Source: Methanolobus sp. (lineage in GTDB: Archaea; Halobacteriota; Methanosarcinia; Methanosarcinales; Methanosarcinaceae). From it: DNA of 64,000 nt. Under the pieces are notes generated by a model, which saw only the letters and a program-made list of their open reading frames with translations, was not told the DNA's origin and ran no database searches. The first letter of the stretch is position 1. Each line of letters opens with the position of its first letter. Positions 17,323-26,640 of the stretch are shown here, piece by piece. Position numbers and translations under genes: made by a program. The stretch is from assembly GCF_016278365.1 (NCBI RefSeq), contig NZ_JADQBZ010000003.1:124001-188000 (forward strand). The letters are read 5' to 3'.

Positions 17323-18387
17323 TCAAGTCCGGTGGTGACTCTTGAAATCAAGATATTTTTGTGCAACTTCCCGGGATTCACTTTCACTCATCTCGTCCTG
17401 TGCACCAGGGAACATCTGCTTCTCTTCCTCTTTCACATGATGCCTGACAGTCTCTTTCAGCACCTTCATCTTAGGTACCCACATGTCACTTTTCTCATCC
17501 ATGACTTCAAGTTCCGAGAGCAGCAGCTTTGCTACATGATGTTCCTGATAGCCTTCCATAGCAACATCATGAGTCCTGTCCCTGTCTCTTAATACAGGAT
17601 AAAGAACTTCTTCCTCCCCACTCATGTGAGAGTTAAGTTCGTCCCTTATTTGCATAAAAGTGTCCTTTGAGCGGTTATTAATGGCCTCATCGAACAGGTT
17701 CAGTACTCTGTCATGCTCATTTGTCAATATACTATATATATCGGTCTGCACTTCACCAGCCTTTACTTCACGGGTCCTCACACGGGAAGTCTCTACCCCG
17801 GCTGCTGTAGCACATGCTGCTTGATCGCGGGCCAGAACTTCTTCTTCCGTGGTCTTTCTGCGCGGTGCCTTCAGTGTCCTGCCACCGGATTCCTCAAGGT
17901 CCTTGTTCCCATATTCCGTGAGGGTCCTCCCTTTTTCAGTAATGCCTCCCATGCCCTCAATGGTCCTGCCACTGGCTTCCTCACTCCGGTCCCTGGATCC
18001 CAAGGCTTCTCCGTATATACGCTCCCTGTAAGGACATTCATATCCGTAGTGATCATAGACACTTATGACATAATCCTGATAAGACTCACCCGATGCTGTC
18101 CCAGGCCAATGGTCTTTATCAAATCCCGGAGCATTCTCAAGCCTTTCTTTATCGACATTAAGAATGAAAGCATGCTCATCAGGTTTTTTCTTCATAGCCT
18201 CAAGAGGGACACCAAATAACTTATTTCCGAGGCCTAAAAAACCACCAAAAGACAGCACAACATAAGCAACAGACCCTGTTTGCATATCGATCATTATGTC
18301 TTTTATATCTCCAAGCTTCTCGCCTTTCTCATTTACTACTTTATCTCCTTCCATTGAATTAATTGACAACATCTCTGGCACAGCCAC
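17323..18387 (-). CDS. PRC-barrel / hemerythrin (HHE) fusion protein, copy 2
   Basis: About 354 residues, with the same architecture as the copy at 15.6-16.7 kb. The PRC barrel (LGDIKDIMIDMQTGSVAYV, then GGFLGLGNKLFGVP) is followed by a diverged, repeat-rich linker of about 100 residues and an HHE domain with DEHDRVLNLFDEA, HMSGEEEVLYPVL, EGYQEHHVAKLLL and VRHHVKEEEKQMFP. The ends are highly similar, whereas the linker is not, as expected for a duplication with a relaxed linker. An ATG 36 bases upstream is open, but the shared GGGGAGTGAT followed by GTG (MAVPE) marks the likely start. Confidence 0.85.
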   Translation of the reverse strand: MAVPEMLSINSMEGDKVVNEKGEKLGDIKDIMIDMQTGSVAYVVLSFGGFLGLGNKLFGVPLEAMKKKPDEHAFILNVDKERLENAPGFDKDHWPGTASGESYQDYVISVYDHYGYECPYRERIYGEALGSRDRSEEASGRTIEGMGGITEKGRTLTEYGNKDLEESGGRTLKAPRRKTTEEEVLARDQAACATAAGVETSRVRTREVKAGEVQTDIYSILTNEHDRVLNLFDEAINNRSKDTFMQIRDELNSHMSGEEEVLYPVLRDRDRTHDVAMEGYQEHHVAKLLLSELEVMDEKSDMWVPKMKVLKETVRHHVKEEEKQMFPGAQDEMSESESREVAQKYLDFKSHHRT

Positions 18388-18417
18388 AGTTATCACTCCC
18401 CTTTGATTTTCAATATG

Positions 18418-18467
18418 AGGCAATATATTGCCTACCCCAAGTAATATGGGACTGGAGCTTATTTAAG
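18418..18467 (-). promoter_or_regulatory. Promoter and palindromic site of PRC-hemerythrin copy 2
   Basis: The TATA-like box CTTAAATAA (18459-18467, minus strand) is 72 bases before the start. Just downstream, at the expected transcription start, lies the perfect 16-bp palindrome AGGCAATATATTGCCT (18418-18433), which could be a repressor site or an RNA hairpin. Confidence 0.6.
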
Positions 18468-18556
18468 TATTGCGAAATATGAGAACTAAAGAACGAAAGC
18501 ATCTACCTCTAAAAAGTCCTCCTTCCATACATAATTCTGACAACGGGTTTGGTCGG

Positions 18557-18570
18557 AATATATATTTAAA
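18557..18570 (+). promoter_or_regulatory. TATA box of a small membrane protein gene
   Basis: AATATATATTTAAA is a strong archaeal TATA box. Transcription would begin about 25 bases on, near 18590, so the ATG at 18571 would be outside the transcript and the one at 18595 would be nearly leaderless. Confidence 0.5.
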
Positions 18571-18594
18571 ATGGCGATAGCATTAAAGAAAGGT

Positions 18595-18771
18595 ATGATT
18601 ACGAAATGCAACCGGACAGTTATCGCCATTGCCGTGATATGGGCAGCGGTCATTTTTGCTTCTGCATTCACGCTGAGAGAGACGGAATATTTCCTCCAGC
18701 TAATGCCTATATACGGAGCCGGAGCAATAATGTGCATAATACTTTCAGGAAGTCTTTGTAAGAGGAAGTAG
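18595..18771 (+). CDS. Small two-helix membrane protein
   Basis: 58 residues from the second ATG; the first, 24 bases upstream, lies too close to the TATA box. Two hydrophobic segments (TVIAIAVIWAAVIFASAF and LMPIYGAGAIMCIILSG) are joined by the charged LRETEYFLQ, and the C-terminus is basic (CKRKK-like). The first helix ending in LRETEYF followed by a glycine-rich second helix resembles small unannotated membrane proteins of Methanosarcina, but I cannot name a family. It is divergent from the second PRC-hemerythrin gene. Confidence 0.55.
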   Translation: MITKCNRTVIAIAVIWAAVIFASAFTLRETEYFLQLMPIYGAGAIMCIILSGSLCKRK

Positions 18772-19087
18772 TAAAAGAACCAAGAAAGTATGGATAACTA
18801 CCTCATAATATGTGCAATATAGGTCCCATGAAATCTAATTAAAGAAAGGGATAAGCATAGCCTCCCAAATTCAGATGAAGATTCATAATAAATATAGACT
18901 TACTGCTCGTAGCTGTACTTACCAGGCAGTATTAACAGAAATAAGCCCTAGCATTGGATCAAATGATATAGCTCCTAAACATATTGTCGTAAATGCTTTA
19001 AAGCAATAATGATATAGACAGTCATAACGCCGTTAACGCGGCTATGTTCACCGGTTTCTAAACAATAATACGTAACTTGTCAGAACC
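18772..19087. other. Intergenic spacer with palindromes
   Basis: No ORF with coding character is seen. It holds the perfect 12-bp palindrome TGCTTTAAAGCA (18994-19005) and, about 30 bases on, the GC-rich element GCCGTTAACGCGGC with a CGTTAACG core. Both lie within 90 bases of the GNAT gene start and could be regulatory. Confidence 0.3.
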
Positions 19088-19720
19088 ATGATATCAATTG
19101 TGAAAGGATTTCTCTGGAAACTTCATGTTGGCAAAAGACAGTCTGTAACAGCAACAAAGCTGGTATTGGGCAGCCTTGCCACTCAACATTGGTTAAGGAT
19201 ATCAGACAAATATGTCACCAATGTAAGCGATGAAATGCTTAAGAATGTCCTGAGACTTTATAATGAAAATTTTACAGAGATAAACGAAAAAAGGTTCACA
19301 AAGTATGCACGGTTTTTCAAGAGAACTACTTACGTATATACAGAAAAAAACGAAGTCAAAGGATACTGCCTGTATTACATAGTCCCATCATTATCGTTTG
19401 CCAGACTGAGAAAAACAGCCACCCTGTATTCATTCACAGTTGATGACAGGTGCAGAAGACAGGGTATCGGTGTCAAGCTATTGCAAAAGAGCATACTTGA
19501 GATGCGATTGAATTCAATTGATCGCATTGTATTGTATGTTGCAGCAGACAATCAACCTGCTATCAGCCTGTATGAAAAAGTGGGATTTAAGATAACAGGA
19601 AAAGTAATGGATGTTTGTGGCCCTGGAAAAGAGTGTTATAGAATGGAAATAAAGCTCGATAACAATCCAAAACCTCATAATGAATTACATAATAGTCTTT
19701 TTCCGGCTCCTTATATGTAA
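19088..19720 (+). CDS. GNAT-family N-acetyltransferase
   Basis: 210 residues. The acetyl-CoA binding motif A is clear in the segment VDDRCRRQGIGVKLLQKSI, followed by the motif B region NQPAISLYEKVGFKITGK. The first 50 residues are basic and not part of the core fold. The family transfers acetyl groups from acetyl-CoA to amines (protein N-termini, antibiotics, polyamines and others); the acceptor here cannot be told. It stands alone, with 290-310-base spacers on both sides. The start codon has no obvious ribosome binding site, so a leaderless or downstream start is possible. Confidence 0.75.
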   Translation: MISIVKGFLWKLHVGKRQSVTATKLVLGSLATQHWLRISDKYVTNVSDEMLKNVLRLYNENFTEINEKRFTKYARFFKRTTYVYTEKNEVKGYCLYYIVPSLSFARLRKTATLYSFTVDDRCRRQGIGVKLLQKSILEMRLNSIDRIVLYVAADNQPAISLYEKVGFKITGKVMDVCGPGKECYRMEIKLDNNPKPHNELHNSLFPAPYM

Positions 19721-20013
19721 GCCGCTTTTGTTGGTTTTGTGAGAAAACTTAGTAACAGGTTAAGAAAAGTTACCGCAGGCTTTTAGACACTGCGAAATTC
19801 AATTATATGTAAAGATGGCATCAACACCATCCTTATGACTATAATAGACTTCCTTTTTGATCAATCAATTGTATAAAGCGCGTCAAACCCCTCTATGTAC
19901 GTATTATCAGAATCGAACATTCCATTACTCCTGGAGTTATCCTTTTAATTGAGTTCATCTATGTACACACAATGCTACTTGAGGTACGGTCAGGAGTAAA
20001 ATGAGGAAAGGAT

Positions 20014-20601
20014 ATGGGAAAAGTACAAGGCACTGATATTTCCGCACTTGTTGAGGAAATGACCAATGCAGGTTTTGGACATCTGGAAGAGTCAATCCTG
20101 CAATGCTCGGATTGCGCCCTTCGTGAAGGAGCCACTAATCCCGTGATAATGAAAGGCTCCCGTACTCCCCGGGTGCTTTTCATAGGTGAGGCTCCGGGCA
20201 AGACCGAGGATATGACCGGCATCCCCTTCACCGGAAGGGCCGGGAAGAAACTTGATGAGATGATAGAATACATGAGCCTGGCAGATGATGATTATGCGGT
20301 CATCAATGCTGTGAAGTGCCGTCCTCCGAACAACCGCAAGCCCCTGAAAGGTGAGATTGAGATGTGCCGCCCATTCCTGATGGCTCAGATAAAAATGCTG
20401 GACCCGCAGGTCATCATCCTGCTTGGTAATACTGCAGAGGAAGCCTTCTGCCGGAGCAAGAAACTTGAGTGGGGCATCCCGAAGGTATCCGACGGTATCA
20501 GCATAGTAAAGATCTATCACCCGGCAGCCATGATATACCAGCGTTCAAGGATAGAAGAGCAAAAAGCACTCATAGATAAGAACAGGCAGCTATGGGAATA
20601 A
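20014..20601 (+). CDS. Family 4 uracil-DNA glycosylase (Fe-S type)
   Basis: 195 residues, the usual family length. The four Fe-S cysteines are visible: C31-x2-C34, and C102-x15-C118. The active-site motifs are GEAPGKTEDMTGIPFTGRAG (58-77) and HPAA (169-172). The enzyme removes uracil from DNA after cytosine deamination, the first step of base excision repair. AGGAAAGG precedes the start. It is convergent with pcc1. The 290-base spacer upstream shows no other gene. Confidence 0.92.
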   Translation: MGKVQGTDISALVEEMTNAGFGHLEESILQCSDCALREGATNPVIMKGSRTPRVLFIGEAPGKTEDMTGIPFTGRAGKKLDEMIEYMSLADDDYAVINAVKCRPPNNRKPLKGEIEMCRPFLMAQIKMLDPQVIILLGNTAEEAFCRSKKLEWGIPKVSDGISIVKIYHPAAMIYQRSRIEEQKALIDKNRQLWE

Positions 20602-20633
20602 TTACTTCCCGTTTCCCTTTTCTCATTCCCACA

Positions 20634-20879
20634 TTACTTTGCTTTGTATTTCTCCGCTTCATTCAGCACTTCTTCCGCAATCTTTGCGTTCATGAGCAAG
20701 TCGTCAAGAGTTGCTATAAGCGAACTGATCTTTTCCATTGAGATACAGATCCTTGCACTCCCCCTGCATACTTCAGTATGCATGCTGGCGAGATTGTCCG
20801 GTGCTAGTGACTTTATAACCTTCTCAGTTGTCCGGGATGCATCTTCATCAATGAATTCGATGGTGGTCTGGATTTTCAT
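20634..20879 (-). CDS. pcc1: KEOPS complex subunit Pcc1
   Basis: 81 residues. Pcc1 is the dimerising subunit of KEOPS, which makes the t6A37 modification of ANN-decoding tRNAs. The sequence fits the small Pcc1 fold: strand KIQTTIEFIDED, helix TTEKVIKSLAPDN, strands ARICISMEK, then a long C-terminal helix starting IATLDDLLMNAKIAEEV. An ATG 18 bases upstream overlaps the stop of the recJ-like gene, but GGGGAG 9 bases before the second ATG favours the later start. Linkage to a RecJ-like gene is common in archaea. Confidence 0.85.
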   Translation of the reverse strand: MKIQTTIEFIDEDASRTTEKVIKSLAPDNLASMHTEVCRGSARICISMEKISSLIATLDDLLMNAKIAEEVLNEAEKYKAK

Positions 20880-20896
20880 GTGCACTATGCTCCCCA

Positions 20897-22231
20897 TTAT
20901 TTCCCGAGCTGCTGTCCCACTATCTCATCAATCTTGCTGATGAACTGCTCTTCCGTACCAGGGGGTATTGAAGCCCCGGATGCTATATTATGGCCCCCTC
21001 CTTCTCCACCTACTGCCTTTGAAGCTTCCCTCAGGGCGAAAGCAAGGTCAAGACCTTTTGTGACCAGCGCCCTTGTACCCCTTGCAGAGACTTTGACAAT
21101 CTCTTCAACCTGATTCACAGCCACAAAAGGCATGTCAGGATTGATGTACCTGACCATGGTGCTTGCAACCATTCCTGTGGACTCCATGTCCTTTGTGATC
21201 AGATAGCCTATGTTCTGTCCGGTACGGAGCATATCACTGGCGACCTTGATGTTGCCGACTATGGAGCGCTGGTATCCTATTGCCATTTTCCTAGCTTCTT
21301 CAAGATGTGTCTTATCCCGCATACCAATAGAGAGAGCCATGCCGGCTTTTTCCATTCTGCCGCAAGTGTTGAGAATAGCCACCATGTCATAGACATTCTT
21401 AACAATTTCTTTGTTCAGATAGTACACATCCCCTATGGAGGCGTCTACAGCCTCGGAAGTTGATTTTTTTGCCAGCTTGAGGGCAACGGCTGATGCCAGT
21501 TTCCTCATATGCTCGTCCGAAAGTTCGCTAATGTTCCCCTGCAGTCCGAGGATGCCCAGAAAATCATCTATTTTCTGCCTGTCACCGGTTATATCGAGAT
21601 ATGGCTCGGGAGTGTATTCAAGAACGTCCGCTATATTTCCATCCCCAATCCTCAACCCTTTCCTGACCGACACTACACCCACATCCGTTGCTTCCTTGAG
21701 GATGGTGCCGTTCACGGTGTCCATTAACTGTTTGTCTCCTACAGCGCCTGCTATAGCCAGACCTGCGAGGTCCACATTAGCCGGATCGAGTGCTTTTGCC
21801 ACCAGATAGGTGGTTCCAGAGGCAGAGATATGCATTGCTCCATCTATTCCTGCAAGATGAGGATTTACAACTACCTTGGCTGGCGAGTCACCAACCGGCA
21901 CATGATGGTCAAGGATAACAATACTGTTCTTTAATCCTGAAAGTATATCGGACTGCCCGCTTCCCATATCACAAAAAACTACCAGATCTTTTTCACCGGC
22001 ACTTGCATTCACTGTATCCACCACGGAACTGTCCAGCCTCGGGACAATAGTGGTATGGAAGCGGATACCCTTTCTAAGAAGAGCCTGGCAGATGATAGCT
22101 GCAGAGGTGAGCCCATCGGCATCATTATGGGATATGACCCGTACATATTCATGGTCCTCTATTACATCAGCTGCCTGCCTGGCCATGTCATTCAGTTTTT
22201 GGGTCTCGACGTTAAAGTTCAATGGTATCAC
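20897..22231 (-). CDS. RecJ-like DHH-family exonuclease
   Basis: 444 residues. The DHH domain motifs are visible: ISHNDADGLTSAA (metal binding), VVFCDMGSG, VILDHHVPVGD and the GAVGD motif. The DHHA1 substrate-binding domain near the C-terminus has GGEGGGHNIASGA. Archaeal RecJ-like proteins (GAN and relatives) are single-strand DNA or RNA exonucleases that associate with the replicative helicase. It sits in the gene order seen in many archaea near rps15 and pcc1, although here a sugar-nucleotide cluster lies between. Its stop overlaps the first possible pcc1 start by one base. Confidence 0.88.
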   Translation of the reverse strand: MIPLNFNVETQKLNDMARQAADVIEDHEYVRVISHNDADGLTSAAIICQALLRKGIRFHTTIVPRLDSSVVDTVNASAGEKDLVVFCDMGSGQSDILSGLKNSIVILDHHVPVGDSPAKVVVNPHLAGIDGAMHISASGTTYLVAKALDPANVDLAGLAIAGAVGDKQLMDTVNGTILKEATDVGVVSVRKGLRIGDGNIADVLEYTPEPYLDITGDRQKIDDFLGILGLQGNISELSDEHMRKLASAVALKLAKKSTSEAVDASIGDVYYLNKEIVKNVYDMVAILNTCGRMEKAGMALSIGMRDKTHLEEARKMAIGYQRSIVGNIKVASDMLRTGQNIGYLITKDMESTGMVASTMVRYINPDMPFVAVNQVEEIVKVSARGTRALVTKGLDLAFALREASKAVGGEGGGHNIASGASIPPGTEEQFISKIDEIVGQQLGK

Positions 22232-22266
22232 TCAGTAGATCAATAGATAAATAAATATTAAAGAGT

Positions 22267-23475
22267 TTAATTAGTTTTCCTGCCCGGCGTCATAATTTCT
22301 CCGGGACGGCTGTAACTGCCAGCTTCCATCATCATGCCTACATTGATGCTGGTATTGATACCTGTGTGCACATCATCACCCATGATGACCCCGAGCTTTC
22401 TCCTGCCGGTATCCACTACCGTGCCTTTAACAGAGCATTTGATGCTCTTTCCGTCGTGCCTCAGGTTCGCTATCTTTGTACCGGCGCCGAAATTACATTT
22501 GAACCCGATGACGCTGTCTCCAAGATAAGTCAAATGTCCTATTTTGGTGTCGTCCATGATGATGCTGTTCTTGACTTCCACTGCATTGCCTATATGGACA
22601 TTATTACCAATCGAAGTGGATGGCCTGATAAAGCAATTAGGTCCGATATCGCAATCATCACCAATCACAACCGGACCAATAATATAGGATCCATTGCGGA
22701 TCAATGTGCCCTTGCCGATAACGACCTCTCCGTGCAGGGTAGCGTAGGGTTCTACAGTGCCTTCACACAGGCCTGTTATGTTCCCGAGCAGCACCTTGTT
22801 GGCATCAAGCAGGTCCCAGGGCCTGCCGATATCTATCCAGTCCGTGTAAAGTATCTCATAACCGACATTGCAGCCGCTATCTATCATCATTTGCATTGAG
22901 TCAGTTATCTCAAGCTCTTTTCTTGAGGATAGCTGCGTCCTTGCTATAAACTCGAAAATAGCGTCTGTAAAAAGATATATGCCGGCATTGGCCAGGTTGC
23001 TTGGCGGGTGCTGGGGCTTCTCGATTATCCTTACAACCCTGTCACCTTCTGTTTCTATAACTCCAAAGTGGGATGGGTCATCGACTTCTTTCACGGTGAT
23101 GACTGCATCCTTATCTATGGATATCAGGTGTCTGATATGTTCGGAACTTATCAGCATATCCCCGTTGAGAACCAAGAATTTTCCATTAACATGACCTTTA
23201 GCATATCCGATGGCATTGGCAGTACCAAGTTGAGCATCCTGATGCACATATTCTATTCGTATCCCTTTTCTGCTGCCATCACCAAAGTAATCCTTTATCG
23301 AATCCTCGCAATAACCTGAGATGATAACAAATTCCATTATTCCGGCTTTGACAGCTGCATCTATGGTGTGCTCCATCATTGGCTTGTTAGCTATCGGAAG
23401 CATCACCTTCGGCCTGGATGCCGTGAGAGGTCGCATTCTTGTACCTTCGCCAGCAGCAAGAATCACTGCTTTCAT
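22267..23475 (-). CDS. GlmU-like sugar-1-phosphate nucleotidyltransferase/acetyltransferase, second copy
   Basis: 402 residues. The N-terminal nucleotidyltransferase domain (about 1-230) has the signature [18 protein letters not shown] and the metal motif LNGDMLI. The C-terminal left-handed beta-helix (about 245-400) is built of hexapeptide repeats ([20 protein letters not shown]). This is the archaeal bifunctional type that can acetylate GlcN-1-P and form UDP-GlcNAc. It overlaps glmM by four bases (ATGA), so the pair is coupled. A paralogue lies at 26.6-27.9 kb; which of the two makes UDP-GlcNAc cannot be told from sequence alone. Confidence 0.85.
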   Translation of the reverse strand: MKAVILAAGEGTRMRPLTASRPKVMLPIANKPMMEHTIDAAVKAGIMEFVIISGYCEDSIKDYFGDGSRKGIRIEYVHQDAQLGTANAIGYAKGHVNGKFLVLNGDMLISSEHIRHLISIDKDAVITVKEVDDPSHFGVIETEGDRVVRIIEKPQHPPSNLANAGIYLFTDAIFEFIARTQLSSRKELEITDSMQMMIDSGCNVGYEILYTDWIDIGRPWDLLDANKVLLGNITGLCEGTVEPYATLHGEVVIGKGTLIRNGSYIIGPVVIGDDCDIGPNCFIRPSTSIGNNVHIGNAVEVKNSIIMDDTKIGHLTYLGDSVIGFKCNFGAGTKIANLRHDGKSIKCSVKGTVVDTGRRKLGVIMGDDVHTGINTSINVGMMMEAGSYSRPGEIMTPGRKTN

Positions 23476-24773
23476 TTAAGGCTCTCCTTTACTATATCCT
23501 CTGCCATTGCATACAGTTTTTCCACATTCTCCCTTGCCTGGGCAGTGATACGTATCTTAGGCTCGGTTCCCGAAGGCCGGACAAGTACCCAGCCGTTATC
23601 CATCTCAACCCGGATTCCGTCAATATCAGAAACCTCTCCCATGGGTTGAAGTTTTGACTTGATCGCTTCCATAACTCCTTCTTTTGCACAGTCTGTACAG
23701 GGGATAGTGCCCCTGAGAGTCGGGTACTGAGGAAGTGCTTCCCTGAGCTGTGAGAGCTTCGTTTCCCGGACTATCTCAACAAGTCTGGCAGCAGCATATA
23801 TTCCGTCGGGGCAATAGGACATTCTTGGGAATATCCAGCTTCCTGAAGGCTCTCCCCCGAATTCGGTGATGTGTTTCTTCATCTCTTCAGCTACATACAC
23901 ATCACCGACCCTTGTCCTTATTATCTCCGAGCCTTCAAGGGCGTCATCGACCACAAGAGAAGTATCTACTGGTACACACACCTTGGTTCCACCTTTGCAC
24001 TCGCAGTGCCCGAAGATGGCAAGCATCTCGTCGCCTGATACAAAATTCCCTTTCTCGTCAACAGCCATCATCCGATCAGCATCGCCATCATGGGCGATTC
24101 CCAGACGGGCATCAAACTCAACTACTGCTTTCCTAAGTAATCCAAGATTCTTTTCATTGGGTTCCGGGTTGCGTGCGGGGAAATGTCCGTCGAGCTGGCT
24201 ATTAAGTGTGATGACCTCGCATCCCATCTCCCTGAGAAGGAAGGGAGTGATGGTGCCTCCTGCCCCGCAGCCGCAATCGAGGATAACTCTCATAGATGCT
24301 CTTCCGACATTCTTCAGGATCATGTCCATGTGTTCCCTGACGGCACTATCGTGTGATGTTATATTGCCCGTCTTATCCCACCTCACACGCACGAAGTCTT
24401 CATTCTCTATAATTGATTCTATTTCTTCCTGCTGTTTTGAATCAAAAGCCATGCCATCAGGATTCCATAGCTTGATCCCTACATATTCTGCCGGGTTGTG
24501 AGATGCCGTTATCATAACCCCACAGTCATAATCCCGTGCAGCATATGCAAGTGTGGGAGTTGACACGATACCCACACGGACAACTCTGCATCCGGAACTG
24601 GAAAGCCCGCTGATCAATGCATGCTCTATCATCTCGCCTGCAACCCGCGGGTCTCTCCCAATGACTGCATTCTTTTTTGACTTTCCAAGTGCCATGCCAA
24701 CTTTAAGGGCGAGGTCAATTGTAATTTCTTTATTTGTAACTCCCCTTATACCTGAAGAACCGAACAGTTTCAT
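23472..24773 (-). CDS. glmM: Phosphoglucosamine mutase GlmM
   Basis: 433 residues. It converts glucosamine-6-phosphate to glucosamine-1-phosphate. Motifs of the alpha-D-phosphohexomutase family are present: the phosphoserine loop TASHNP (S91), the metal loop DGDADRM near residue 228 and the phosphate-binding loop [11 protein letters not shown] near 404. The position between glmS and a glmU-like gene supports the GlmM role over phosphomannomutase. It overlaps the next gene by four bases. Confidence 0.92.
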   Translation of the reverse strand: MKLFGSSGIRGVTNKEITIDLALKVGMALGKSKKNAVIGRDPRVAGEMIEHALISGLSSSGCRVVRVGIVSTPTLAYAARDYDCGVMITASHNPAEYVGIKLWNPDGMAFDSKQQEEIESIIENEDFVRVRWDKTGNITSHDSAVREHMDMILKNVGRASMRVILDCGCGAGGTITPFLLREMGCEVITLNSQLDGHFPARNPEPNEKNLGLLRKAVVEFDARLGIAHDGDADRMMAVDEKGNFVSGDEMLAIFGHCECKGGTKVCVPVDTSLVVDDALEGSEIIRTRVGDVYVAEEMKKHITEFGGEPSGSWIFPRMSYCPDGIYAAARLVEIVRETKLSQLREALPQYPTLRGTIPCTDCAKEGVMEAIKSKLQPMGEVSDIDGIRVEMDNGWVLVRPSGTEPKIRITAQARENVEKLYAMAEDIVKESLK

Positions 24774-24793
24774 TAAATGCCTCCGTAATTACA

Positions 24794-26626
24794 TCATTCA
24801 ACAGTGACGCTCTTTGCAAGATTCCTTGGCTTATCGATGGAGCAGTCCTTTGCAAGTGCGGTATAATATGCCAGCAGCTGGAGTACAACGGAAGAGAGCA
24901 CAGGTGATGTCATTTCATGTGAGGCAGGGATCCTTAGCACTACATCAGCATACTTTTCTATTTCCTTATCGTCTTCATTAGCAACAGCTATCACAACAGC
25001 GCTGCGGGCTTTTACTTCCTTGATATTGCTGAGTATCTTGTCATAAGTATGCCCTTTGGTGGCAATGGCAACTACGGGCGTTTCTTCTGTAATGAGTGCA
25101 AGAGGGCCGTGCTTCAGTTCTCCCGCAGCGTATCCTTCAGCATGGATATAGGAGATCTCCTTGAGTTTCAAGGCTCCTTCCAGGGCCACAGGGTAGTTGA
25201 GATAGCGTCCGATAAAGAAATAATCCCTCTTGTCAGCAAACTGCTCGGCACATTCCCTTATCTTCTCTTTTTTGCTGAGTATTTTCTGTATCTGACCGGG
25301 AAGACGCTTGAGGTTCACGATTAGGTTCTTTGCTTCATCAGCTGTGATAACTCCCCTTATTCTCCCCATATGGATGGCAAGCATGTAGAGCGTAATCAGT
25401 TGTGCAGTGAAGGTCTTTGTGGCTGCAACACCTATCTCGGGCCCGGCACGTGTATAAACCACGCTATCTGACTCTCTTGTTATAGTGCTTCCTACAACAT
25501 TGGTGATGGCTACTGTCCTGCATCCGTAGGATTTAGAGCTTCTTACGGCCGCAAGTGTATCTGCGGTCTCTCCAGACTGTGTGATGGCAATGGTAAGTTC
25601 CTCTCCGCAAAGCACGGGGTTCCCATACCTGAACTCTGAGGCTGTTTCGATATCTGTGTGAATGCCTGCAAGTTTTTCAAAAAGGTATTTTCCGAGTATG
25701 CCGGCATTCCATGATGTCCCGCAAGCAATTATCGTAGCCCTGCGCAAGTGTTTGATCTGCTCGGGACTAAGATACAGTTCATCCATTTTGACAGTGCCTT
25801 CAAGCTCCATCAGTTTTCCTGCAAAGGTGTTCTGGATAGATGTGGGTTGTTCATGTATCTCTTTAAGCATGAAATGCTCATAGCCCGACTTTTCGGCAGC
25901 CTCAAGGTCCCACTCAATTACCTCTGTCGGCTTCTCCAGCAGATTACCATCATGATCGTATATTCTGATAGCATCAGGGTGTATGCAGCCTACCTCATGG
26001 TCGCTGACAAAAATGACATTTTTTGTATGTTTCAGGAATGCAGTTACATCTGAAGCTGCATAATTCCCGGTTTCACCAATCCCTATCACAAGCGGGCTGT
26101 CCTTGCGGGCAAAAACCACACTGTCAGGCTCGTTGCAGCACAGGGCCGCTATGGCATAGGAACCTTCTAGCTCCCCTATAGTTTTGCGCATCGATGCAAG
26201 CAGATCAATGCTATCGCTGCCATTGTTCATATTGTGATGGAGCAGATGGACGATAACCTCAGTGTCCGTATCCGATTCGAACACATATCCTAGTCCCATG
26301 AGCCTTTCTTTTAGCTCCAGATAATTCTCGATAATCCCGTTATGTACTACCGAAACACCGGAGGAGATATGCGGATGTGCGTTTCTTGTTTCTGGTTTCC
26401 CATGGGTGGCCCACCTTGTATGGCCTATTCCCACGTTGGCTATTATCTCAGCAGGCAGGATTAATTCCAGGTCTGCTATTCTCCCTACTGCCTTGTATGT
26501 CTCGATCGTGCTGTTGAGGACTGTGATCCCTGCAGAATCATATCCTCTGTATTCGAGCCTCTTCAGCGACTCCAGTAAGAGCGGTGCGGCTAATTCTTTG
26601 CCAACATACCCTATTATACCACACAT
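24794..26626 (-). CDS. glmS: Glutamine--fructose-6-phosphate aminotransferase GlmS
   Basis: 610 residues, the usual length. The start is set at MCGIIGYVG because the catalytic nucleophile must be Cys2; an open frame of 26 more codons upstream is rejected. GGAATGGGG precedes this ATG. The class II glutaminase domain covers about 1-215 and has the typical HTRWATHGKP and NAHPH. Two SIS domains follow, with CGTSWNAG and ITQSGETADT in the first. It makes glucosamine-6-phosphate, the first step to UDP-GlcNAc. No glmS ribozyme is expected in archaea and none was seen. Confidence 0.95.
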   Translation of the reverse strand: MCGIIGYVGKELAAPLLLESLKRLEYRGYDSAGITVLNSTIETYKAVGRIADLELILPAEIIANVGIGHTRWATHGKPETRNAHPHISSGVSVVHNGIIENYLELKERLMGLGYVFESDTDTEVIVHLLHHNMNNGSDSIDLLASMRKTIGELEGSYAIAALCCNEPDSVVFARKDSPLVIGIGETGNYAASDVTAFLKHTKNVIFVSDHEVGCIHPDAIRIYDHDGNLLEKPTEVIEWDLEAAEKSGYEHFMLKEIHEQPTSIQNTFAGKLMELEGTVKMDELYLSPEQIKHLRRATIIACGTSWNAGILGKYLFEKLAGIHTDIETASEFRYGNPVLCGEELTIAITQSGETADTLAAVRSSKSYGCRTVAITNVVGSTITRESDSVVYTRAGPEIGVAATKTFTAQLITLYMLAIHMGRIRGVITADEAKNLIVNLKRLPGQIQKILSKKEKIRECAEQFADKRDYFFIGRYLNYPVALEGALKLKEISYIHAEGYAAGELKHGPLALITEETPVVAIATKGHTYDKILSNIKEVKARSAVVIAVANEDDKEIEKYADVVLRIPASHEMTSPVLSSVVLQLLAYYTALAKDCSIDKPRNLAKSVTVE

Positions 26627-26640
26627 TTTACCCCATTCCT

